64,000 bases of DNA from Lysobacter sp036697405 (GTDB taxonomy: Bacteria; Pseudomonadota; Gammaproteobacteria; Xanthomonadales; Xanthomonadaceae). Made by a program: the position numbers and the translations under genes. The DNA is taken from positions 219,338-283,337 of the forward strand of contig NZ_JBAHWA010000005.1 in the NCBI RefSeq assembly GCF_036697405.1. Reading direction: 5' to 3'. The notes under the pieces are model-generated. The model was not told where the DNA came from. It did not search any database and saw nothing but the letters and a program-made list of their open reading frames with translations. Shown in pieces: positions 32,798 to 40,070 of this stretch (its first letter is position 1; the number at the start of each line of letters is the position of its first letter).

Positions 32798-33928
32798 TCA
32801 GCCGCCCGCCTTGAGGCTGACCAGTTGCTTGAGCACGCCGTCCAGGCCGCCGAAGACGGTGAGCTTGTCGATCTTCTCGGTGACCTTCTCCAGCGCCTCC
32901 AGCTCCTTCAGGCGCATCAGCGTCGGGCTGTCCTCGATCAGCTTGGCGGTGTTGAGCAGGCTGCGCGTGGCGTTGGCCTCCTCGCGACGGCGGATCACGT
33001 TGGCCTGGGCCGACTTCTCCGCCTGCACGACGCCGTTGAGGATCTCCTTCATCTCGCCCGGCAGGATCACGTCCTTGACGCCCACGCCCAGAACCTCCAG
33101 GCCGAGGCCGTCGAGCCGGTCGCGCACGTAGCCGTAGATGTCCGCGTCCAGCGAGGCCTTATCGCCGAGCAGCTCGTCCAGGGTCTTGGCCGACACCGCC
33201 CTGCGCAGGCCGTACTGCAGCTCGCGGTACAGGTAGTCGTTGACCTTGGCGACCTTGCTGCGCGTGGCGACCGGATCGGTCACGCGTACGCTGGCCGCCA
33301 GGTTCACGCGCAGCGATACCTTGTCGCGCGTCAACAGCTCCTGGCCCGAGACCTCGACCGACTGCACGCGCAGCTCGACCAGCTCGACGGCAACGTTCTT
33401 CTGGAAGTTCCAGTAGGCGTAGCTGCCGGCGTCCAGGGTGCGCACCAGCTTGCCGTCGACGTAGAGCAGACCGGCGGACTCATTGGGCACGGTCACGGCC
33501 AGGGCGATGCGATCGAGCAGGCCGATCTGGCGCAGGCGCTGCGCGATCTCGCCGCGCAGCTCCAGCCCCGCCGACAAGGTCGTGGCGACGATTTCGATCG
33601 GCACCAGGCCACGCCAGTACAGCTTGCGCGAGCCCGGTGCGAGCAGGTCTTCGAGCTTGCCGTTCTTCATCACCAGGCCGACCTGGTCGACGCCGATGTC
33701 GGCCAGGACGAAATGCTCGTCCAGGCGCGCGCCCAGCGCGGCCACCAGTGCGTCGGTGTCCTTGCCGACGTACTCGGGCTTGGCGATGTCGTGCAGCACC
33801 ACCTCGGCGCGGCCCAGCCAATCGCCGATGCGATAAACGCCCGGTCCGAGCACGCGCTCGAAACGGCGGTTGCGGTAGATCAGGGCGCGCTCGGCGTCGC
33901 CGACCACGACCCGCTTGTTCCAGAACAT
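32798..33928 (-). CDS. Slipin (SPFH/Band 7) family protein
   Basis: 376 residues. VVVGDAERALIYRNRRFERVLGPGVYRI leads into the SPFH domain (about 20-240): SVEVSGQELLTRDKVSLRVNLAASVRVTDPVATRSKV, LYRELQYGLRRAVSAKTLDELL, and VLGVGVKDVILPGEMKEILNGVVQAEKSAQANVIRRREEANATRSLLNTAKLIEDSPTLMRLKELEALE, a long coiled coil. There is no obvious N-terminal membrane helix. SPFH proteins oligomerise into membrane-associated rings. Slipins next to RtcB recur in RNA-repair operons. AAGGAG lies 8-9 bases before the ATG at 33926-33928. Confidence 0.92.
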   Translation of the reverse strand: MFWNKRVVVGDAERALIYRNRRFERVLGPGVYRIGDWLGRAEVVLHDIAKPEYVGKDTDALVAALGARLDEHFVLADIGVDQVGLVMKNGKLEDLLAPGSRKLYWRGLVPIEIVATTLSAGLELRGEIAQRLRQIGLLDRIALAVTVPNESAGLLYVDGKLVRTLDAGSYAYWNFQKNVAVELVELRVQSVEVSGQELLTRDKVSLRVNLAASVRVTDPVATRSKVAKVNDYLYRELQYGLRRAVSAKTLDELLGDKASLDADIYGYVRDRLDGLGLEVLGVGVKDVILPGEMKEILNGVVQAEKSAQANVIRRREEANATRSLLNTAKLIEDSPTLMRLKELEALEKVTEKIDKLTVFGGLDGVLKQLVSLKAGG

Positions 33929-34318
33929 GACGTCTTCTCCTTGGTGTTCTGCGGGTTTCGATCCGGTCGTGTGGACGGCGCGCGACCGGATCGTTCGTCG
34001 CGCGCTGCGTGGGTGCCGCGGCCGCGCGCAAGCGGCGGCCGCAAAGCCAAATGGGGTGGAAGCGCCCCCGACGGCGTCGGCGCGGAACCCGTGTGCGCTC
34101 GGCGCGGCGTCCGCGGAGGGGCCGGCACGCGACGCTGTGCTGTCGCGTGCGAGCAACCGCCGCGGTCCGTCGCCTCGCGGGCGCGGGTCCGGCGTCGTCG
34201 CCGCTGCTGCGCTGCGTGCTCCACCGCGCCGAGGCGCGGTTTCGTCCGCAACGCCGCAAGGGGCGTTTCCGGATGGGGACTTTCGTCCCCGTATTGCTCA
34301 CTGCGTGACAGGCAGTTG
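33929..34318 (-). other. 390-base spacer between the slipin gene and the tRNA-like elements
   Basis: No supportable gene. The sequence is extremely GC-rich and Arg-coding in all frames, with a small hairpin GGGGACTTTCGTCCCC at 34276-34291. It would form the 5' leader of the slipin mRNA if transcription begins upstream of the tRNA-like elements. Confidence 0.4.
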
Positions 34319-34391
34319 TTTTGGAGCGGGAATCGAACCCGCGACAATCGGAATCAGGATCCGATGCTCTAACCGACTGAGCTATCCAGTG
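34319..34391 (-). ncRNA. tRNA-like element 1 (Gln-CUG-like anticodon arm, defective acceptor stem)
   Basis: 73 bases on the minus strand with tRNA geometry: TA at 8-9, D arm GCTC-AGTCGGTTA-GAGC, A26, a 5-bp anticodon stem TCGGA/TCCGA with loop TCCTGAT, 5-base variable loop, T arm GCGGG-TTCGATT-CCCGC. Two features are abnormal: only four acceptor pairs form (positions 4-7 with 66-69; C1, A2, C3 face A72, A71, A70), and position 33 is C, not the near-universal U. The anticodon reads CTG. No CCA follows. It abuts element 2 with no spacer. It could be a degenerate tRNA gene or a functional tRNA mimic of the RtcB locus. Confidence 0.75.
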
Positions 34392-34461
34392 ATCGACGTG
34401 CCGGACTCGAACCGGCGACCTGCGTACATGCCGCTGCTCTAACCTGCTGAGCTAACGTCGT
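34392..34461 (-). ncRNA. tRNA-like element 2 (shortened anticodon arm)
   Basis: 70 bases on the minus strand. Acceptor strands ACGACGT (1-7) and ACGTCGA (66-72) form six pairs with an A-A mismatch at the end. D arm GCTC-AGCAGGTTA-GAGC and T arm GCCGG-TTCGAGT-CCGGC are canonical, variable loop AGGTC. The anticodon arm is only 13 bases instead of 17: a 3-bp GCG/CGC stem with loop GCATGTA, without the usual U33. A normal tRNA would not be expected to decode in this form. It ends exactly where element 1 begins. Confidence 0.75.
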
Positions 34462-34512
34462 CTTCGAAACACCGTCTTGCGAACTGCGGCATACGCCACG
34501 GCAGGGCCGCGC

Positions 34513-34588
34513 GCACCGGACGGGATGCGAACCCGTACCGCTGCAGAACGTTGGATCGATGTTTCGCATTGGCGTCCGTCGCCGGTCG
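34513..34588 (-). other. T-arm-like remnant upstream of the tRNA-like elements
   Basis: On the minus strand, ACGGG-TTCGCAT-CCCGT (complement of 34520-34536) is a good T arm, followed by CCGGTGC, which can pair over five bases with ACCGG (complement of 34582-34586) 76 bases upstream. No D arm or normal anticodon arm is visible between them. It may be a third, more decayed or differently folded tRNA-like element, or chance. Confidence 0.3.
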
Positions 34589-34773
34589 CCAATTCGTGCG
34601 GGCGCATGCGCCCTATGCCTGCGATCTCCCGCCGCACCGCCCGCGCCGAAGCATCCGGGCGCAGCGCCTCGCGGCGCCTCGACGGCATCGCCCCTGCGGC
34701 GCGCATGCGCGCGAATGCTTCGGGGCCGGCTGGAAACCGCTTGAATCAGGGAAAAACGGATCCTTTGCGTACG

Positions 34774-34814
34774 CGAGAAACAAAACGCCCCCGGGTTTCG
34801 AACCCGAGGGCGTT
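34774..34814 (-). terminator. Minus-strand intrinsic terminator with a T-arm-like loop
   Basis: 34784-34797 pairs with 34801-34814 (13 pairs, one mismatch). On the minus strand the hairpin contains GGGTTCGAAACCC and is followed by TTTTGTTTCTCG. It can end transcripts coming from the isochorismatase/ABM operon to the right. The GGTTCGAAACC core imitates a tRNA T arm. Confidence 0.7.
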
Positions 34815-34823
34815 CGCGTTCCT

Positions 34824-34850
34824 CGGGAGGTCGGGGTCACCGACCTCCCG
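34824..34850. repeat. Perfect 11-bp hairpin upstream of the terminator
   Basis: CGGGAGGTCGG (34824-34834) and its exact complement (34840-34850) enclose a 5-base loop GGTCA. No T-run follows on either strand. Together with the terminator at 34774-34814 it could be the 3' part of a structured minus-strand RNA. Confidence 0.6.
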
Positions 34851-35109
34851 CATAGGCAAGGTCAGTGTGGAGTGCGCGGCAGCGCTTCGTCGCGACCGCC
34901 GATCTTGATCGACGCGCATGCGCACGCGTCGTGGCGCTGGGGCCGCGACTGCTGCGATTTGGCGATGTCGATGAAGAGGTTCATGGCGGAAGATCGGATT
35001 CGATATGTGGCCGCGCCGGGCCGAGGTCGCGCACATTACGCTCGTTAAAATTTAGTTGCAATACCGTTCGTCGCCTCGCGAGCGGTCTTCGCAAAGGCGC
35101 GTGTCGCCT

Positions 35110-35691
35110 TCATGTCATGCGCGCTTGCGCACGCACCGCCGCGATCGCCTCGTCGCTGTCGACGACTTCGGCGAACTCGGCGCGCAGGGTCGCCAGATGC
35201 GCGCGTGCGATATCGTCGGCGGCGACGACGCGGCCGTATTCGTCGCGCAGGTCGAAGCAGGCGCAGGCATCGGCGACGACCACGACGCGATAGCCCAGAT
35301 TGGCGGCCACGCGCGCGGTGGTCGACACGCACATGTCGGTGCTGATGCCGAACAGCACCAGGCTGTCGACGCCGAGCCGGCGCAGGCGCAGATCCAGGTC
35401 GGTGCCGATGAAGGCGGCGTTGACCGATTTGCTCACCAGCGCCTCGCCCGGCAGCGGTTCGAATCCGGCGCGGAAGGCATTGCCCGGATGCGAGGGTTGC
35501 AGGGACGAGCCTTCCATCACCGAGTCGTGGCGCACGTGGATCAGGGGGAGGCCATGCTCGCGCCAGATCGCGAGCAGGCGCCGGCCATTGGCCTCCATGG
35601 CCGGGTTGTTGCGCGGGCCCCAGGGCGGGTAGTCGAAGCCCTGCTGCACGTCGATCGGAATCAGGGCGGTGCTACGCGGGTCCAGTTTCAT
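35110..35691 (-). CDS. Isochorismatase/cysteine hydrolase family protein
   Basis: 193 residues with the full catalytic triad of the superfamily: D14 (LIPIDVQQGFD), K88 (LVSKSVNAAF) and C121 (FGISTDMCVSTTARVA). Members hydrolyse amides or ureas such as nicotinamide, N-carbamoyl compounds or peroxyureidoacrylate; this sequence does not identify the substrate. Its ATG overlaps the stop of the upstream ABM-domain gene by four bases (35688-35691), so the two are translationally coupled. Unlike its paralogue at 15436, it keeps the nucleophile. Confidence 0.93.
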   Translation of the reverse strand: MKLDPRSTALIPIDVQQGFDYPPWGPRNNPAMEANGRRLLAIWREHGLPLIHVRHDSVMEGSSLQPSHPGNAFRAGFEPLPGEALVSKSVNAAFIGTDLDLRLRRLGVDSLVLFGISTDMCVSTTARVAANLGYRVVVVADACACFDLRDEYGRVVAADDIARAHLATLRAEFAEVVDSDEAIAAVRAQARMT

Positions 35692-36062
35692 GGTGCGGTC
35701 TCGGCGGTTGGGGAGGGCAGGGGATGCGGTCCGCCGTAGGCGCGTTCGACGCGCGCGACGCGCTGCTCGAAACGGCGGTACCAGAGGCGACGGCCGCGCT
35801 CGCGCGCGAGCGCGTGCTCGGCGTGCGCGCGCCAGGCCGCGATCGCGGCCTCGCTGTCGAAATAGGCCACGGTGATGCCGAAGCCGCCGGAGTCGCGGAC
35901 GGACTCGTAGCCGAGGAAGCCGGGTTGCTCGCGCACCAGCTCGACCATGCGTTCGGCGGTCGCCGCGTAGCCGGTTTCGTCGCGGCCGTTGCGTAGCGAG
36001 GAGAAGATCACCGCGTAGTAGGGCGGCGGCGGCAGCGCGGCGAAGCGGTCGGGGTCGGACAT
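35688..36062 (-). CDS. ABM-domain (antibiotic biosynthesis monooxygenase-like) protein
   Basis: 124 residues. YYAVIFSSLRNGRDETGYAATAERMVELVREQPGFLGYESVRDSGGFGITVAYFDSEAAIAAWRAHAEHALARERGRRLWYRRFEQRVARVERAY is a dimeric alpha/beta barrel of the ABM type: H/D-rich helix, GFLGYESVRD strand, W-x-x-H-x-x-H helix start. These proteins bind quinones, heme or small aromatics. It is the first gene of a two-gene operon with the isochorismatase, divergent from the Lrp regulator at 36166. Confidence 0.88.
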   Translation of the reverse strand: MSDPDRFAALPPPPYYAVIFSSLRNGRDETGYAATAERMVELVREQPGFLGYESVRDSGGFGITVAYFDSEAAIAAWRAHAEHALARERGRRLWYRRFEQRVARVERAYGGPHPLPSPTAETAP

Positions 36063-36165
36063 CGTGCGGCGGTAGCGGCGGAGAGGCGCCTACTGTGCGC
36101 ACTCGCGCGTGCCGGTCTCAACCCGGCACAATGCCGGCCGTGCCGACTTATCGCCGGATCCGACC

Positions 36166-36606
36166 ATGAAAGCGCTGGACGCCATCGACCGCCAGTTGAT
36201 CGCCCTGCTGCAGGACAATGCGCGCCTGTCCACCGTGGCCCTGGCCAAGGCGGTGGGCCTGTCGCGCAGCACGGTGCAGGAGCGCCTGCAGCGGCTGGAA
36301 ACGGGCGGAGTGATCGCGCAGTACACCGTGCGCTTGGGCCGGGATGGCGATCCGCTGCAGGCCTGGCTGTTGGTGCGTTACGCCGACGGCTTCAGCTGCG
36401 ACGACGTGATGCCGCTGCTGGCGCAGTTGCCGCAGCTGCGGTTCTGCCACAGCGTCGCCGGCGAGATCGATCTGATGGCGCTGGTGCAGGCCGAGTCGCC
36501 CGGGGCGCTGGCCGACCTGCGCGAAACGGTGATGGCGATGAAGGGCGTGGACGACGTCACCACGATACCGGTACTGCGCACGATGCTGGACCGCATGAGC
36601 GGCTAG
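36166..36606 (+). CDS. Lrp/AsnC family transcriptional regulator
   Basis: 146 residues. The N-terminal HTH is LDAIDRQLIALLQDNARLSTVALAKAVGLSRSTVQERLQRLETGGVI (4-50); the C-terminal RAM effector domain (about 65-140) contains LLVRYADGFSCDDVMPLLAQLPQLRFCHSVAGEIDLMALV. Such regulators sense amino acids and form octamers. It is divergent from the ABM/isochorismatase operon with a 103-base intergenic region, the usual place for its own target; control of that operon is inferred. Confidence 0.93.
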   Translation: MKALDAIDRQLIALLQDNARLSTVALAKAVGLSRSTVQERLQRLETGGVIAQYTVRLGRDGDPLQAWLLVRYADGFSCDDVMPLLAQLPQLRFCHSVAGEIDLMALVQAESPGALADLRETVMAMKGVDDVTTIPVLRTMLDRMSG

Positions 36607-36673
36607 TCCGGGACGCGGACCGGTCGCGCCGGGACGATGGCGCATCCGGTCTCGCGGATGCGCCGGCCCGCAT

Positions 36674-37003
36674 TCACGAAAGGCGGCGCGAAAGCGCGTA
36701 GTAAGCCAGGTTGCCCACGCCGGTCGCGCCCAGCAGCACGGCGATCACGCCCGGAGTCACCTCGCGCCAGCCGAAGGCTTCGATCAGGGCGAAGGCGGCG
36801 GCCAGGGTCAGGCTCAGCACGCCCCAGCGCAGCGAGGCATGGCGGCGGCGTTGATCCTCGCTCTGGACCAGCGAGCGGATCAGTTCTTCCGAGCCGCTGC
36901 CCTGCTGGATCAGCTTGCTGCGGAAGCGGGCGTCGACCACGAACTTGATCGCGTAGGTGATGCAGAGGAACAGGGTGATGGGAATGAGGATGTCGATGTC
37001 CAT
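36674..37003 (-). CDS. DUF6249-like small membrane protein
   Basis: 109 residues: an N-terminal helix MDIDILIPITLFLCITYAIKFVVDARFR, a charged middle (KLIQQGSGSEELIRSLVQSEDQRRRH) and two further hydrophobic segments ending GVGNLAYYALSRRL. The layout matches DUF6249 membrane proteins, commonly encoded next to an ECF sigma factor gene, as here, divergent from 37182. Function unknown, probably envelope stress. Confidence 0.78.
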   Translation of the reverse strand: MDIDILIPITLFLCITYAIKFVVDARFRSKLIQQGSGSEELIRSLVQSEDQRRRHASLRWGVLSLTLAAAFALIEAFGWREVTPGVIAVLLGATGVGNLAYYALSRRLS

Positions 37004-37181
37004 GGCACGTTCTCGGGATTGGGTCTCGGGGCAATGGATACGGCCGTCGTCGGAACGGTTGCAGGCCCGAGCATGGCGGCCCGTTCCGCGCCGGTCCAGC
37101 CGGGGCCGGCCCGGAGCCGATGCCGGGAGTCGGCTGCCGGCATTGCAACCATTCGCCCCCACGACGTATCCACTGCCCTAG

Positions 37182-37765
<584 letters not shown>

Positions 37766-37769
<4 letters not shown>

Positions 37770-38245
37770 ACATGTCGCACACCCCGCCGCCGCCCGACGA
37801 CCGCCCGCAGCGCGAGGCCCAGGAATGGCTGGCGCAGGAACGCGCCCTGCGCGAGGAACGCGCCGGCCTGCCGATCGAAGCCGGCGACGCGCGCGTGGCC
37901 CAGTACCGTCTGCTGGTGCGTGCGTTGCGGGCGCCGGCGATGGAGCCGCTGCCGGCGGATTTCGCGGCCCAGGTCGCGCGCCGGGTCGAGGCCAGCGCCG
38001 CGCTCGGCGACCGGCTCGAACAATGGCTGCTCAACGGCCTGATGCTGGCCCTGCTCGCGGTCGTCGTGTACGTGGTCGCGAACTACGGCGGCGGCTGGTG
38101 GGATGCCATCGCCGCACCGCTGGCGCGGATGCCGGCCGGCCTGGATGCCTGGCTGCCGGTGCTGGGGCTGTGCGCGGGCGGCACCTGGCTGTGGGAGCGC
38201 ATGTCCGATCTCGGCCGCGGCGACGCGCACGGCCACGCGGCCTAG
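37766..38245 (+). CDS. Membrane protein coupled to the ECF sigma gene, probable anti-sigma factor
   Basis: 159 residues. A charged soluble N-terminal half (about 1-85; AQEWLAQERALREERAGLP, VARRVEASAALGDRLEQW) is followed by two membrane segments (about 88-112 and 128-145). This topology, a cytosolic helical part before a membrane anchor, and four-base overlap with the sigma gene are typical of anti-sigma factors, but no ZAS-type HxxxCxxC zinc motif is seen. The stop interlocks with the convergent GST gene via CTAG. Confidence 0.75.
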
Positions 38246-38838
38246 GCGATCGCCAGAGCGCGATAACGCCGGAACGCGGGCCGCTCCGCGATCCGATCCA
38301 GGTACGCCTTGAACGCCGGCCGCTCCGGTATCGCGCCCAACACGCGCATGCCCCGATGCAGGCCGTCGGCCCACTGCGTGTCGGCCGCGCTGTAGCGCTC
38401 GCCGGCGGCGTAGGCCTGCACGCTCAGGCGACGTTCCAGATGGGCCAGCATGTCCTCGTAGGCGCCGAACGGGAACGCGCGCGGCGCGTAGGCCCAGGCC
38501 TGCGCGCGCGCGACGATGCAGGGATCGAGCACGGCGTCGGCGTAGACCAGCGCGCTCAGGTAGGCCGCGCGCATCGGATCGCCGATCGCCGGCGCCAGGC
38601 CGGCCTGCGGAAACGCGTCGGCCAGATATACGCAGATCGCCGCGCGTTCGGTCACCACCACACCGTCGTGCACGACCGCCGGCACTTTCTTGTGCGGCTG
38701 GATCGCGCGATAGCTTTCCGGCGCGCCGTCGTCGGCGTGGATGTCGATCTTGAGCACGTCGTAGGCGACGCCCAGTTCCTCCAGCAGGTAAAGGATGCCG
38801 GAAGAGCGCGAACGCGGCGCGTGATAGAAGGTCAGCAT
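38242..38838 (-). CDS. Glutathione S-transferase family protein
   Basis: 198 residues. N-terminal domain MLTFYHAPRSRSSGILYLLEELGVAYDV with Ser/Arg at the glutathione site (SRSS), HKKVPAVVHDG (cis-Pro) and VVTERAAICVYLADAF; C-terminal helical domain with YSAADTQWADGL and PERPAFKAYLDRIAERPAF. Beta-class-like or zeta-like cytosolic GST; substrate unknown. It converges on the ECF sigma partner gene. Confidence 0.92.
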   Translation of the reverse strand: MLTFYHAPRSRSSGILYLLEELGVAYDVLKIDIHADDGAPESYRAIQPHKKVPAVVHDGVVVTERAAICVYLADAFPQAGLAPAIGDPMRAAYLSALVYADAVLDPCIVARAQAWAYAPRAFPFGAYEDMLAHLERRLSVQAYAAGERYSAADTQWADGLHRGMRVLGAIPERPAFKAYLDRIAERPAFRRYRALAIA

Positions 38839-38918
38839 GGTCGGCCTCGCAGATCGGACGGGTACCGGGCGGAGGGTCCGTAGCGGGCGCGTCCGCCCTG
38901 GGACCGTAGGCGAGGGGG

Positions 38919-38935
38919 CTGACAGGTTTTGTCAG
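38919..38935. promoter_or_regulatory. Operator-like dyad upstream of the R-body sigma factor
   Basis: CTGACA-ggttt-TGTCAG is a perfect 6-bp inverted repeat with a 5-base spacer, about 100 bases before the sigma factor start, in the only AT-richer part of this region. A second near-perfect dyad, GTCACC-ca-GGTAAC, is at 38958-38971. Both are candidate regulator sites; the binding protein is unknown. Confidence 0.45.
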
Positions 38936-39001
38936 TAGTGGAAAATCGCCCCGCCGTGTCACCCAGGTAACAGCCTTTCCGTGAGCGTCTCACCAGACTC
39001 G

Positions 39002-39025
39002 CCTGTGTGTACTCAACACAGGAGG
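39002..39025 (+). promoter_or_regulatory. Hairpin overlapping the ribosome-binding site of the R-body sigma factor
   Basis: CCTGTGT (39002-39008) pairs exactly with ACACAGG (39016-39022), and the ribosome-binding sequence AGGAGG lies at 39020-39025. The hairpin would hide half of it, a layout seen in translationally controlled genes. Confidence 0.55.
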
Positions 39026-39033
39026 TGTTGGTG

Positions 39034-39588
39034 ATGAATAAGCCGGGCGATGGATCGCAAGAGCTGGGTGTGGCCGACGAGATGTTCGTGAGGGCTTGGC
39101 GAGCGACCAAGCCCGAGCTCGACCGCCGCGCGCGCCGGCTTTCGGACGGCCACCGCGACCGCGCCGACGACCTGCTCGCCAACACCGCCATCAAGGCCCT
39201 GCTGTTCATGCGCCGCTCGCCGGACGCGATGAGCGACCCCGAGGGTTTCCTGTTCGTGGTCCTGCGCCACGTGTTCCTGGACAGCGTGCGCCGCAACGGC
39301 CGCGACGGCGAGGTCTTCGACCGCGGCGTCGACATCGAGGCCGAGGGCGTGGCCCAGGGCCTGGACCTGTCGGCGCTCCAGCGCATGGAGCTGGAAGAAC
39401 AGCTCGGCCGGGTGATCACCGCGGTCGCCTCGCTCAGCCGCGACCAGAAGCGCCTGTTCGTCTACCGCTTCATCGACGACCTGCCGTACCCGGCGATCGC
39501 CGAGCGCTTGGCGATCAACCAGCCGCTGGCGCGCAAGCGGGTCCAGCTGCTGCGCGAGCGCATCCGGATCGCGGTCGATCGCGACTGA
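39034..39588 (+). CDS. RNA polymerase sigma factor of the R-body locus
   Basis: 184 residues from an ATG with AGGAGG 8 bases upstream. Region 2 (about 15-85): EMFVRAWRATKPELDRRARRLSDGHRDRADDLLANTAIKALLFMRRSPDAMSDPEGFLFVVLRHVFLDSVRRNGRD. Region 4 (about 115-180): LEEQLGRVITAVASLSRDQKRLFVYRFIDDLPYPAIAERLAINQPLARKRVQLLRERI. It is a short sigma-70 family protein of a type I cannot place in a named ECF group. It directly precedes the reb genes on the same strand with a 203-base gap, so it most likely drives them; that is inference. Confidence 0.88.
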   Translation: MNKPGDGSQELGVADEMFVRAWRATKPELDRRARRLSDGHRDRADDLLANTAIKALLFMRRSPDAMSDPEGFLFVVLRHVFLDSVRRNGRDGEVFDRGVDIEAEGVAQGLDLSALQRMELEEQLGRVITAVASLSRDQKRLFVYRFIDDLPYPAIAERLAINQPLARKRVQLLRERIRIAVDRD

Positions 39589-39791
39589 GCGCGCGGCCGC
39601 CTTCACAGAACCGGAGCCGGCGCGTTTAACCCATAGCTATCGCATCAAACGCCGCACGCCGACGCCGCCTCCGCGCCGTCGTGCGGCCCTAGGACGCCGC
39701 GCGTGCCGGGTTCCGGGCACGCGCGGCGGAACGCCTCGACGCGGCGCCGGTCGGGGACTCCATCAAACACGCGACTCCCAAGGACAGGTCC

Positions 39792-40031
39792 ATGGCCGAC
39801 ACCACGCCCGTGAATTCGCAGATTACCGATGCCGTCACCCAGACCAACGTCAAGGTCGTGGCCGAGGCGCCCGCTCAGGCCATCGCCGCGCTCTACCAGG
39901 TCGCCAGCCATTCCGCCGGCCTGTCGCTGCAGAACGCCGTGCACAGCCAGCAAGTACTCAACCAGATCTCGACCGCGGTGGTGTCCAAGGCGGTGGGTCT
40001 GATCATGGCCATAGGCGAGAAATCGTCGTGA
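39792..40031 (+). CDS. RebB family R-body protein, short form
   Basis: 79 residues. ADTTPVNSQITDAVTQTNVKVVAEAPAQAIAALYQVASHSAGLSLQNAVHSQQVLNQI covers the RebB core: N-x-Q-I-T-D-A-V-T-Q-(S/T)-N-V-K-V, then A-E-A-P-A, Y-Q, H-S-x-G-L, Q-N-A. RebB-type proteins polymerise into R-bodies, coiled ribbons that extend and pierce membranes, known from Caedibacter kappa particles and from Azorhizobium. No signal peptide; it should accumulate in the cytoplasm. It is the first structural gene of the cluster. Confidence 0.92.
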   Translation: MADTTPVNSQITDAVTQTNVKVVAEAPAQAIAALYQVASHSAGLSLQNAVHSQQVLNQISTAVVSKAVGLIMAIGEKSS

Positions 40032-40070
40032 CGGCCCCGCAACAACGGACGTTGAGCAGGGGATAGCGCC

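Larger units (their letters stand above)
34589..35109. other. Gene-free stretch holding the likely promoter of the tRNA-like/RtcB locus
   Basis: About 520 bases without a supportable gene. Because a minus-strand terminator at 34774-34814 insulates the locus, its promoter should lie between 34462 and 34773. No canonical -24/-12 (sigma-54) or -35/-10 pair was recognised there. A marked AT-rich island, TTAAAATTTAG, at 35045-35055 is the only strongly AT-rich spot and could be a promoter for a short unannotated RNA. Confidence 0.35.

Noticed and set aside
34513..34588. A third complete tRNA gene upstream of the tRNA-like pair.
   Set aside because: Only a T arm and a 5-bp partial acceptor pairing can be drawn; no D arm or anticodon arm. 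Kept only as a possible remnant.
34462..34773. A sigma-54 (-24/-12) promoter, expected for RtcR-type control of rtcB operons.
   Set aside because: No TGGC-N8-TTGC-type match on the minus strand, and no rtcR gene in the window.
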